This document shows positions 1 through 6,954 of a stretch of DNA of 50,386 nucleotides, piece by piece. The notes beneath the pieces are model-generated. The model saw only the letters and a list, made by a program, of their open reading frames with translations, was not told the origin of the DNA and searched no databases. Numbering within the stretch: position 1 is the stretch's first letter; every line of letters begins with the position of its first letter. Origin of the DNA: a virus; IMG/VR virus record IMGVR_UViG_3300021964_000107, positions 1 to 50,386 of that record, one strand, 5' to 3'. The translations under genes were made by a program, and so were the position numbers.

Positions 1-661
1 ACCTTTTCTTTTTGTCTAACTCACCTTGTATCCAATTCAATCCAGTTTTGTTTTGGACTTTCTTCTTTGCAAGACTCATTACTTGTTTATATACAGGCCC
101 CATGACATCTTCTTCTGAATCATTATTATCTACTACAATAAAGTTCTGTCTGAAGTATTGACTGAACTTACCCATATTAGACTGTACAGTTTTCCATGAC
201 TTAGTTGCAATAGATCGTGGTACAGTTCTATCTCTTTTCGCATTTCTTTCTAGTGCAGTTTCAAGAGAAGTATTTACAAATATCATATGTACATCATATC
301 CAAGTTGTTTTAACTGTGTCGCTTGTTTTGCAATCTTATCATAGTCTTTTCCAGTTCCATCAATAATAAGTCCAAGTCTGCCTTCAAGATAATTTGCTTG
401 TCTGGCTGCAGTTACTCTTTTTGCTCTATCTCGTAACTTATCTCTAGGTTCTTCTTCACTCTTGGGCATTTTCAAAGACAATCCAGCGTCTTTAAGATAC
501 TTCTCAAATACGTCATCTGAATTAACAATCTTTAGACCAAGACCGCCTGTACCTCGTTTTACAACATAGGACTTACCACTCCCTGGGCCACCTGCTAAGA
601 AAAATGCTTTAAGTATGTTGGGGTCGTAAACTCCCTCTTGTAAATCTTGGAATGTTTTCAT
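1..661 (-). CDS. P-loop kinase with capsid-targeting-like N-terminus (partial at left edge)
   Basis: The gene starts at 661 and runs off the left edge, so the C-terminus is missing. The N-terminus MKTFQDLQEG resembles the capsid-targeting leader of T4 internal head proteins, with a possible prohead-protease site L-Q-E|G. A Walker A motif, GGPGSGKS, follows at about residue 24, and IIDGTGKD about 75 residues later. This is the layout of zeta-toxin/polynucleotide-kinase type ATPases that phosphorylate small molecules or nucleic acid ends. The fold is clear; the substrate is not known. The leader is shared with late genes at 31.4-46.2 kb, which suggests the kinase is packaged in the head. That is inference. 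Confidence 0.8.
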   Translation of the reverse strand, partial: MKTFQDLQEGVYDPNILKAFFLAGGPGSGKSYVVKRGTGGLGLKIVNSDDVFEKYLKDAGLSLKMPKSEEEPRDKLRDRAKRVTAARQANYLEGRLGLIIDGTGKDYDKIAKQATQLKQLGYDVHMIFVNTSLETALERNAKRDRTVPRSIATKSWKTVQSNMGKFSQYFRQNFIVVDNNDSEEDVMGPVYKQVMSLAKKKVQNKTGLNWIQGELDKKKR

Positions 662-785
662 TTTTTATTCTCTCTATAGTTTCTAGTATGTATTTATCAG
701 TTTCCGTCATTGGTGCAATTTCCCTATCTCTGTTTATAAAGGTATTCATTTTCCTTAGTTTGAGTTTGGTGTTTTGTTTTGGCAT
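609..785 (-). CDS. small protein overlapping the kinase start
   Basis: A 58-residue ORF begins at 785 behind a good ribosome site (AGGGAGG, 5 nt before ATG) and overlaps the first 53 bases of the kinase gene in another frame. The product is basic (MPKQNTKLKLRKMNTF...) and has no recognised domain. The strong ribosome site and the position directly upstream of the kinase argue for translation and perhaps coupling. The long overlap argues for caution. Confidence 0.45.
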   Translation of the reverse strand: MPKQNTKLKLRKMNTFINRDREIAPMTETDKYILETIERIKNENIPRFTRGSLRPQHT

Positions 786-845
786 CTATGCCTCCCTATG
801 TTAAAATAATGATTGTCATAATGTAAGTCTATAGAGCTCCTTTCG

Positions 846-2216
846 TTAATAAGTTGTATTATAAACAATGCCAGCAGAACCGAGTGGTTCTACAGCTTTG
901 CCATTTTGTGGTAATTCTTTAGGTAAAGAATCTTTTGATGCAGTTAAGATAATTTCATGTTTTTTGTCTGGTTGATAAAAGCTATGTCTTAATTTAGTTA
1001 CCAGATATCTTCCAGAATAGTATTCATCAGTTTCTTTTTCATGTACTCTACCAGTAACAGGCACAGTTAACTGGATAGTTTGACCAGCAGCTATTGTAGT
1101 GTTACCATTTACTTTCATAGTTATATTAACAGAATTGTTTAGTTCCATAACTTTTGCTCTTCTGAAAAGTATTGACTCATTAAGTTTATTAGGTGCATAA
1201 GAATATGATAATTCTGGAGTTGTGTGTTGAGTATCTAAATCTCCATTTGTATTGGTTGGGTGTAGATAGATTTTTGAATCTCCAAAACTACCTACATTAT
1301 TTTTAAAAGTATCAATCTCGTTACTATTATATATAGGATTTTCATCTATTCTAGAACCAGAAAATTTATCAAAATCATCAAAATAATTATATCTTAATTT
1401 TTCAAACGATTTATTGTAGATGTTATATTTTATAGTATTAGAACCTAACATACCACCTAAAGTATTTAATATCATATCATTGTTTGAATTGATTTGAAAC
1501 TCTAATGCTCTCTTAAAATCATTTTCATGGTCAACAGTTTTACCAGCGAGTGGCACTACATCTCCAGTATGAAACTCACCGATACTATTCTCTGATAATA
1601 TTTTATTCAAACTTTTAAATTGTATACCTTTTAGATTCTCAAAAAAGAAAAAGTATGGAGAACCATCTTTTTTTGTTACGGCTTCCATTGTAAGATTTTT
1701 GATAAATTCATATGGGTGTAAATTAGGACAAACAACTTTTCTAATACCAGCAGTTTCCTCTAAATGTATATCTTTGTTTGAGTTTATATACCTTGAATCT
1801 GTTAATATATTTTCAACTATTTTATCTATTGGGTCTGTAAAACTTTTAGAAACTCTAACTCTTTTATCTCTTAATATCTCTGGTGAAACAATAGTCAAAG
1901 CCAAAACTTGTACGTTTGGGTCAAGACCTTCTCTAGCAGCAACTTTAGTTACTGCAAAAATCAAAGACAATTCTTCTTCATCTAAAGATGGAGTTGTTAA
2001 TTTAATTGTTAAATATTCTTGACCAATTATAGGCCCATTTTCTGCAATATTATCAACATCTAAAATAGTGATACTACCAGATAATGCTGTTTTAAACATA
2101 TCTTCATAAATGTCTATACTTTGTGTTGCCTTTGTGAGATTTAGTATACTACCAGAAGAAGTGTGTATTAACAATTCTTTGATTTGATACTCACCAGCGT
2201 ATTGTAAATCAGCCAT
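846..2216 (-). CDS. 27: baseplate hub protein, gp27-like (tentative)
   Basis: A 456-residue protein that is last in a three-gene late operon after gp48 and gp53. Its start overlaps the gp53 stop by one base (TAATG). It has the look of hub proteins of the T4 gp27 / Mu gp44 fold: a beta-rich N-terminal domain (SGSITILDVDN around residue 46), then a middle part with DGSPYFFFFENLKGIQF around residue 185, the typical 'fetz-like' hub strand. These proteins form the trimeric hub below the tail tube. Length is close to T4 gp27 (about 390) with a longer C-terminus. The specific T4 number rests on fold pattern and position, not on a search. Confidence 0.62.
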   Translation of the reverse strand: MADLQYAGEYQIKELLIHTSSGSILNLTKATQSIDIYEDMFKTALSGSITILDVDNIAENGPIIGQEYLTIKLTTPSLDEEELSLIFAVTKVAAREGLDPNVQVLALTIVSPEILRDKRVRVSKSFTDPIDKIVENILTDSRYINSNKDIHLEETAGIRKVVCPNLHPYEFIKNLTMEAVTKKDGSPYFFFFENLKGIQFKSLNKILSENSIGEFHTGDVVPLAGKTVDHENDFKRALEFQINSNNDMILNTLGGMLGSNTIKYNIYNKSFEKLRYNYFDDFDKFSGSRIDENPIYNSNEIDTFKNNVGSFGDSKIYLHPTNTNGDLDTQHTTPELSYSYAPNKLNESILFRRAKVMELNNSVNITMKVNGNTTIAAGQTIQLTVPVTGRVHEKETDEYYSGRYLVTKLRHSFYQPDKKHEIILTASKDSLPKELPQNGKAVEPLGSAGIVYNTTY

Positions 2217-2764
2217 TAGATAATAGACTCTTTCATTAGTGTTTCATACTCTTCCACAAATTGTTCTACATATTGTGGGTCTAACAATCTTATACTTCTT
2301 TTTTTCTCTAATAAATCCTCTTCATATTCTCTGTTTGTTATAGCGGTTGCAGAACCATAAAAGTCTTGGTCACCAGAATATAAAGCAGAACTATTATAGA
2401 CCTCTATTTTTGTAGTTGTATCTCCAGAAGACTGTGCAATTTCATAATGATGTGTGTCATCTACGTTTGTATACTTGTCATTTATATATTGTAAAAATTG
2501 TGCATATGTCATAGGCCATTGATGATATCTGTCTGTAATATCATTTACTAACAACACAATCCAATGTAACTCTGGATTACCATATAATCTATCTGCAATA
2601 GACTCTGGACTTTCTCCCTCTTTTATATCATATGTATCATAAAACAAAGTATTTGCTTTTACCTTTGCACGAATTGATACTCGTCTTAATAAGTTCTTGA
2701 CATCTTTAAATTGACCATCACCTACAGAATCATATACAATTGTTGGAATATTCTTAAAATACAT
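2216..2764 (-). CDS. 53: baseplate wedge protein gp53
   Basis: A 182-residue protein recognised as T4 gp53. The N-terminus MYFKNIPTIVYD is followed by a LysM-like stretch with YDIKEGESPESIADRLYGN and then PELHWIVLLVNDITD, the family signature. gp53 completes each baseplate wedge and lets six wedges join around the hub. The gene lies between gp48 and the hub gene and overlaps the latter by one base. Length is close to T4 gp53 (196). Confidence 0.9.
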   Translation of the reverse strand: MYFKNIPTIVYDSVGDGQFKDVKNLLRRVSIRAKVKANTLFYDTYDIKEGESPESIADRLYGNPELHWIVLLVNDITDRYHQWPMTYAQFLQYINDKYTNVDDTHHYEIAQSSGDTTTKIEVYNSSALYSGDQDFYGSATAITNREYEEDLLEKKRSIRLLDPQYVEQFVEEYETLMKESII

Positions 2765-2766
2765 AA

Positions 2767-3924
2767 TTAAAATCCCTCTGCAGCTTTTTCTCTAGTAATT
2801 AAATCCATCTCTTTAAATGCTAATTGTATTGCAACTTCAATTGGTGGAGCTCCATTACCAGTTGCTTCAAATGTTTTATATCTATCTCCACCATAAGTTA
2901 CATTCATACTTTCTAAAACACAAGTTGAGATTTTGTGTAGATATTGGTTATCTTTATTAGCATACATATATTGTATATCAAATGTGTTAGGAATAGTCAA
3001 TCTAGCTGCACTACCTTGTACCATCTCTGGTAACATATTTAATTTAAATGCTTTTACAATTTTTTGTATTTCTTCTGCTTCGGCTGCACTTTTTGGTATC
3101 ATTTTAAAATCATACTGAAATGACCTTTTTGGAATACCTTTAAATGCAAGTTCCATTCTTGGTGCTTTAATAAATCCTCTTTGCATTTCTACAACTTCCA
3201 TTGCACCCTCAAGGCCTGGTATCATATCTATTGCACCAAGTGCTTTTCTTATCATACCATCACCTATTTCAGGCCCAAGTGCTTTTAGATTTTTATTTAC
3301 TGTATCTGCAAGAGATTTACCACCAACAATATCTTGATATGCTTGTGCTCCTATTGCTGCAGCTGCACCTATTTCTGTATCTGTATAGTTTGCACCATAT
3401 TGAACTTGTACAGATGGAGGCATATAAAGTGCAATAGCAGTATCCAGTTTTACTGTCGGTGGTCTTTTGACATGAACAGTTGATATCTTTTTATATTTTT
3501 CTATTTGTGCATCATCTTCTGCTTTTTTTGCTGGTGCTGAACCACCAGCATTTCCAGTAGGGTCTTCTAATACTTTTCCGTTAACATCTTCTGTATGTCC
3601 ATGTTGTCTATTTGCTTTAGCTAAATTCTTTTTTCCTTCAGCTTTATTAGCTTGTTCTTCAAAAGTCAATTTTGCATTTGTTTGTTGATTAATATAAAAC
3701 ATAATGTAATGACCTTGATTGCCAGTGCCAGGCGGGCCTTGTACATCAAGTGGAAATGAATGGATTTTAGTGTTATACTTAGTTTGAGATAACCCAGCAG
3801 TATCTGATAGGTTTGACCCTTTACCAGCAACACCTAGAAGTCCACCTCTAATATTTCCTGCTACTTTTTTAAGTGCTCTTCCAGCGATACCTTGAGCTGC
3901 GCTTCTTAACGGATTAAATGCCAT
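2767..3924 (-). CDS. 48: baseplate tail-tube cap protein, gp48-like
   Basis: A 385-residue protein, first gene of the leftward late operon. The N-terminus is Gly/Ala rich. The C-terminal half (APRMELAFKGIPKRSFQYDF, then MIPKSAAEAEEIQKIVKAFK) matches the gp48/gp54 class, which has a tail-tube-like fold and caps the baseplate as the platform for tube polymerisation. T4 gp48 has 364 residues. A gp54-like gene is present separately at 4972, so gp48 is the best label. A T4-type late promoter lies 23 bases upstream of the start, on the same strand. Confidence 0.75.
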   Translation of the reverse strand: MAFNPLRSAAQGIAGRALKKVAGNIRGGLLGVAGKGSNLSDTAGLSQTKYNTKIHSFPLDVQGPPGTGNQGHYIMFYINQQTNAKLTFEEQANKAEGKKNLAKANRQHGHTEDVNGKVLEDPTGNAGGSAPAKKAEDDAQIEKYKKISTVHVKRPPTVKLDTAIALYMPPSVQVQYGANYTDTEIGAAAAIGAQAYQDIVGGKSLADTVNKNLKALGPEIGDGMIRKALGAIDMIPGLEGAMEVVEMQRGFIKAPRMELAFKGIPKRSFQYDFKMIPKSAAEAEEIQKIVKAFKLNMLPEMVQGSAARLTIPNTFDIQYMYANKDNQYLHKISTCVLESMNVTYGGDRYKTFEATGNGAPPIEVAIQLAFKEMDLITREKAAEGF

Positions 3925-3925
3925 G

Positions 3926-3933
3926 TATAAATA
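3926..3933 (+). promoter_or_regulatory. T4-type late promoter for the rightward virion operon
   Basis: TATAAATA, the exact T4 late consensus, 30 bases before the gp4 start. It faces away from a second copy on the other strand at 3947-3954. In T4 such sites are read by gp55 with gp33 and the sliding clamp; gp33 is encoded in this window. Confidence 0.75.
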
Positions 3934-3946
3934 CTCCTATAACTTC

Positions 3947-3954
3947 TATTTATA
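3947..3954 (-). promoter_or_regulatory. T4-type late promoter for gp48-gp53-hub
   Basis: TATAAATA on the minus strand, 23 bases upstream of the gp48 start. It forms a divergent pair with 3926-3933; the two elements are 13 bases apart and are oriented so that the two transcripts overlap at their 5' ends. Confidence 0.75.
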
Positions 3955-3963
3955 AAGATAAAC

Positions 3964-4410
3964 ATGGCATATAGTGGTAAATACATTCCTAGTAACCCTA
4001 AAAAATATAGGGGTAATTATTCTCAAATAATATATCGTTCACTTTGGGAACGTAAACTTATGGTATATTGTGATAAGAATGAAAAAGTATTAGAATGGGG
4101 TTCAGAAGAAATCATCATACCTTATGTATCGCCTTGGGATAATAAACTACATAGATACTTTCCAGACTTTTATATGAAAGTCAAACAAGCAAATGGTTCT
4201 ATCAAAAAGTTTATTATAGAAGTTAAACCAAAGTATCAATGTAAACCACCACCAGCAAATCCAAAAAGAAAAACTAAACAATGGTTGAACTCTGTAAAAA
4301 CATGGACAATCAATGAAGCCAAGTGGAAATCTGCAAATGAATTTTGTTTAGACCATAATATGGAATTTAAGATTCTTACTGAAGACCACTTGAATCCAAA
4401 GTATAAATAG
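3964..4410 (+). CDS. 4: head completion protein gp4 (nuclease-like)
   Basis: A 148-residue protein matching T4 gp4 (also called gp50/65), needed to finish the filled head before tail joining. MAYSGKYIPSNPKKYRGN leads into YRSLWERKLMVYCD, then LHRYFPDFYMK and IIEVKPKYQ. These give the E...PD...ExK residue order of a restriction-endonuclease-like fold. Length is essentially that of T4 gp4 (150). It is the first gene of the rightward late operon. Confidence 0.88.
   Translation: MAYSGKYIPSNPKKYRGNYSQIIYRSLWERKLMVYCDKNEKVLEWGSEEIIIPYVSPWDNKLHRYFPDFYMKVKQANGSIKKFIIEVKPKYQCKPPPANPKRKTKQWLNSVKTWTINEAKWKSANEFCLDHNMEFKILTEDHLNPKYK
4402..4409 (+). promoter_or_regulatory. late promoter at leaderless spacing
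   Basis: TATAAATA inside the last codons of gp4, followed by GTAGT and then the ATG of the next gene. With T4 late promoter geometry (element at -13 to -6) transcription would begin at the A of that ATG, giving a leaderless mRNA. The same TATAAATA-N5-ATGG arrangement recurs at 29488-29501. It could be a coincidence of the Lys-Tyr-Lys-stop codons. Confidence 0.45.
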
Positions 4411-4414
4411 TAGT

Positions 4415-4972
4415 ATGGCACAGAGTAAATTTATACAATCAGTTGTTAAAGCTGCAAAAGGTAGACCAAAATCTACAGAATGGTATCGTGATAAAATTGC
4501 AGAGTTTGGTAAGCCTGGTGCAATGGATTTGATACGAGATGGTAAAAGAAACAATAGACCTTTTTATGGTCGTTTAAATATGTTCTTCTATGACCCTAAA
4601 TATAAGAAAACATTACCATATTATGATACCTTTCCTTTAGTATTACCTCTGGAAAAATATGATGATGGATTTCTGGGTATAAATTTACATTACTTACCTA
4701 TGACATTAAGAATAAGGTTATTGGATAGATTAGTGGATTATAGTAACAATACAAAGTTTGATGAAAGTACAAGACTTGCAGTAGATTATAGTAAATTAAA
4801 AAATTTAAATTTAATTAAACCAACACTTAAAAGATATCTTGCTGGTAGAGTTAAGACACAGTTTCGTAGAATAGATGCAGATGAGTTTACAGTTGCAGCT
4901 CTATTACCAGTTCAAAGATTTAAGAAAGCCTCTGCATCAGAGGTTTATTCAGATAGTAGGAAGATGATTTAA
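4415..4972 (+). CDS. conserved T4-like virion-region protein
   Basis: A 185-residue protein between gp4 and the tube-fold gene; its last base overlaps the next start. Conspicuous stretches are FYGRLNMFFYDP, LPYYDTFPLVLPL and FLGINLHYLP, followed by a basic C-terminal half. I recognise it as a type conserved in marine T4-like phages but cannot assign a T4 number with confidence. The position next to gp4 makes a head-completion or DNA-end role (gp2-like) possible. No ribosome site is visible close to the start, which fits the leaderless promoter suggested at 4402. Confidence 0.7.
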   Translation: MAQSKFIQSVVKAAKGRPKSTEWYRDKIAEFGKPGAMDLIRDGKRNNRPFYGRLNMFFYDPKYKKTLPYYDTFPLVLPLEKYDDGFLGINLHYLPMTLRIRLLDRLVDYSNNTKFDESTRLAVDYSKLKNLNLIKPTLKRYLAGRVKTQFRRIDADEFTVAALLPVQRFKKASASEVYSDSRKMI

Positions 4973-5700
4973 TGGCAACTGGTTTTGGTGGATTAGTAGA
5001 TGCAGTAGCATTTGGTGCTTTAAATGAAGTTCTAGGAGAAATTCGTGGTAAAGATGGAATGTCTAGACCACATAGATATGAGGTTACTTTATTTCCACCA
5101 ACTGGAAGTCGTGGTTCTGTAGGATTAGGTAGTAACGTATTCTCTAAGATTATGGGCGAAGCACTAGGAGATGGAACAGTTCGTGCAACTGGACTTAAAT
5201 GTGAATCTATATCATTTCCAGGCAGGAATATGGATACCACAGAAGATACTAATATCTATGGCCCAGTAAGAAGCATTGTTACTGGTTTTAGTTTTGCAGA
5301 TATTAGTGCAGTATTTCAATGTTCTACTGACATGAGAGAAAAGAAATACTTTGAATCATGGCAAAGATTAAGTTTTAATCCACAGACATTTGCTTTGGGT
5401 TATTATAATGATTATGTTGGTTCTGTAGATATTCATGCACTAGACGAACAAGATAACAGAACTTATGGTGTAAAACTTATAGAAGCATTTCCAGTAAGTA
5501 TAAATGAACAATCATTATCATATGCAGAAAATACCACATATCAAACTATAGGTGTTAATTTTAAATATCGTTACTGGCAGAACTTAACAGACGAAGCAAA
5601 CTTACCAAAACCATTATTGACACGAATTGCAGAATCAGCAGTAAATACAGTAACAAGAAGAATTACTGCAAATATACCAAGTGTACTTAGAAGATTATAA
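4972..5700 (+). CDS. 54: tail-tube-fold protein, gp54-like baseplate tube initiator
   Basis: A 242-residue protein with the T4 gp19/gp54 tube fold. Shared landmarks are SRPHRYEVTLFPPTG near residue 31, GLKCESISFPGRN near 77, then a Tyr/Phe-rich region ending TIGVNFKYRYW. T4 gp19 is 163 residues and gp54 is 320. The position between gp4 and gp26 in a baseplate/hub operon, together with the size, favours gp54, the initiator on which the tube assembles. A gp19 paralogue cannot be excluded. Confidence 0.68.
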   Translation: MATGFGGLVDAVAFGALNEVLGEIRGKDGMSRPHRYEVTLFPPTGSRGSVGLGSNVFSKIMGEALGDGTVRATGLKCESISFPGRNMDTTEDTNIYGPVRSIVTGFSFADISAVFQCSTDMREKKYFESWQRLSFNPQTFALGYYNDYVGSVDIHALDEQDNRTYGVKLIEAFPVSINEQSLSYAENTTYQTIGVNFKYRYWQNLTDEANLPKPLLTRIAESAVNTVTRRITANIPSVLRRL

Positions 5701-5713
5701 AGGATGAAACATT

Positions 5714-6421
5714 ATGGCTTTACCAAAACTAAATACTCCAACCTATGAGTTGGAACTACCCTCTACTGGCGAAAAAATTAAATATAGACCATTCCTAGTA
5801 AAAGAACAAAAAATACTGATGATGGCCCAAGAGGGTTCTGATGAGAATGAAATAGCAGAAGCTATGGGTAATTTAGTAAGTGATTGTACTTTTGGGAAAA
5901 TTGATGCAAAAGTATCACCTATGTTTGATATAGAATATATATTTTTAAAAGTCAGAGGAAAATCAGTTGGTGATAAAATAGAATTAAATGTTACTTGTCC
6001 AGATGATGAAAAAACCTCTGCACCAGTTACAATAGATATTGACGATATACAAGTTCATATGTTAGAAGACCATACAAATGAAGTAAACATATCTGGTGAT
6101 ATTAAAGTAGTTTTAAGATATCCAATATTATCTGATATGAAAAATGTAAAAGCATCAAGTAATAGTGTAGACAGAGTTTTTAATGTTTTAAATAGTTGTA
6201 TTACATCTATTCATTTTGGAGATGATGTTTACAATAGAGTTGATTTAACAGAAAAAGATATCAATGAGTTTGTAGACCAATTTACTAGTGAACAATTTGA
6301 TACTATGGTAAAGTTTTTTGACACAATGCCTAAGATGCGACACATAGTAAACGTAACAAATCCAAAAACAAAAGTTACAAGTGAGGTTGTATTGGAGGGC
6401 CTTGAATCTTTTTTAGAATAG
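5714..6421 (+). CDS. 26: baseplate hub subunit gp26 (zero-frame product)
   Basis: A 235-residue protein of the T4 gp26 family (T4_baseplate). The N-terminus is MALPKLNTPTYELELPSTG, followed by IKYRPFLVKEQKILMMA and later LSDMKNVK. In T4 it is a minor hub assembly protein, and in general phage terms it occupies the place of a tail assembly chaperone upstream of the tape measure. The ribosome site is AAGGATG, 9 bases before the ATG. The frame ends one codon after a slippery heptamer (6409-6415); a -1 shift there would extend the product by a gp51-like domain to 297 residues. Confidence 0.85.
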   Translation: MALPKLNTPTYELELPSTGEKIKYRPFLVKEQKILMMAQEGSDENEIAEAMGNLVSDCTFGKIDAKVSPMFDIEYIFLKVRGKSVGDKIELNVTCPDDEKTSAPVTIDIDDIQVHMLEDHTNEVNISGDIKVVLRYPILSDMKNVKASSNSVDRVFNVLNSCITSIHFGDDVYNRVDLTEKDINEFVDQFTSEQFDTMVKFFDTMPKMRHIVNVTNPKTKVTSEVVLEGLESFLE

Positions 6422-6440
6422 GACTATCTCACGATAGTCT
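6409..6440 (+). promoter_or_regulatory. programmed -1 ribosomal frameshift signal
   Basis: The heptamer T-TTT-TTA at 6409-6415 is in the correct phase for gp26 codons and fits X-XXY-YYZ. A 5-base spacer (GAATA) follows, then an 8-bp hairpin: 6421-6428 GGACTATC, loop TCAC, 6433-6440 GATAGTCT, with one G-U pair at the base. The zero-frame stop lies at 6419-6421. The -1 frame is open from before the site to 6606. All elements of a bacterial -1 frameshift site are present at the expected distances. Confidence 0.85.
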
Positions 6441-6606
6441 GTTTAATTATTATAAAACTAACTTTGCAATGATGCAACATCATAAATATAGTTTAACAGA
6501 ACTTGATAATATGATGCCTTGGGAAAGAGAGATTTATATTAATTTATTAATGCAATTTATTGAAGAAGAAAATAAGGAAATAGAAAAACAAAAAAGACAG
6601 AAATAG
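6415..6606 (+). CDS. 51: gp51-like domain, expressed by -1 frameshift from gp26
   Basis: The -1 frame after the slippery site encodes 63 residues (RIGLSHDSLFNYYKTNFAMM..., then YSLTELDNMMPWEREIYINL and a Glu/Lys-rich tail). I read this as the baseplate hub assembly catalyst gp51 of marine T4-like phages. The 'sL-eLd-MpwwE' pattern is like the T part of lambda-type G/GT tail chaperones. Independent starts exist at ATG 6469 or 6472 (45-46 residues), but no ribosome site precedes them. The codons before that ATG (FNYYKTNFA) look like genuine protein, which supports the fusion. Next downstream are a small membrane protein and the tape measure. Confidence 0.75.
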   Translation, partial: RIGLSHDSLFNYYKTNFAMMQHHKYSLTELDNMMPWEREIYINLLMQFIEEENKEIEKQKRQK

Positions 6607-6618
6607 GGAGAGAGAACT

Positions 6619-6954
6619 ATGGCTGAAGTAACAAAAACTGTAGACCCAAAGATTGCAGCCAAAGATACGAATGGAGATGGACATATTTCTTTAGAGGAAT
6701 ATGAAATGGATATGGAATTTAAACGTAAAGAATTAGAAGATGCAGATGCAATGCGAGATGCACAACGTAAGATGGCTTGGTTCGCATTAGGTGGTATGTT
6801 GTTATATCCCTTTGCAGTTGTGCTTGCAATGGCACTAGGTCTAGATCAAGCAAGTAAGATATTAGGTGATATGGCAAGTGTTTACTTTGTATCAGTTGCA
6901 GCTATAGTTGCAGCCTTCTTCGGTACACAGGCAATGGGTAAAGGTAAGAAGTAA
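6619..6954 (+). CDS. EF-hand membrane protein
   Basis: A 111-residue protein. Residues 16-27 (DTNGDGHISLEE) form a canonical EF-hand loop with D16, N18, D20, G21, I23 and E27. A charged helix (30-48) follows, then two hydrophobic segments at about 50-72 and 82-102, and a basic tail GKGKK. It therefore looks like a calcium-binding inner-membrane or virion protein with two transmembrane helices. The ribosome site is GGGAGAGAA. It sits between the gp26/gp51 chaperone and the tape measure and shares its stop/start (ATGG overlap) with the latter. A role in DNA injection or as a holin is possible but unproven. Confidence 0.75.
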   Translation: MAEVTKTVDPKIAAKDTNGDGHISLEEYEMDMEFKRKELEDADAMRDAQRKMAWFALGGMLLYPFAVVLAMALGLDQASKILGDMASVYFVSVAAIVAAFFGTQAMGKGKK

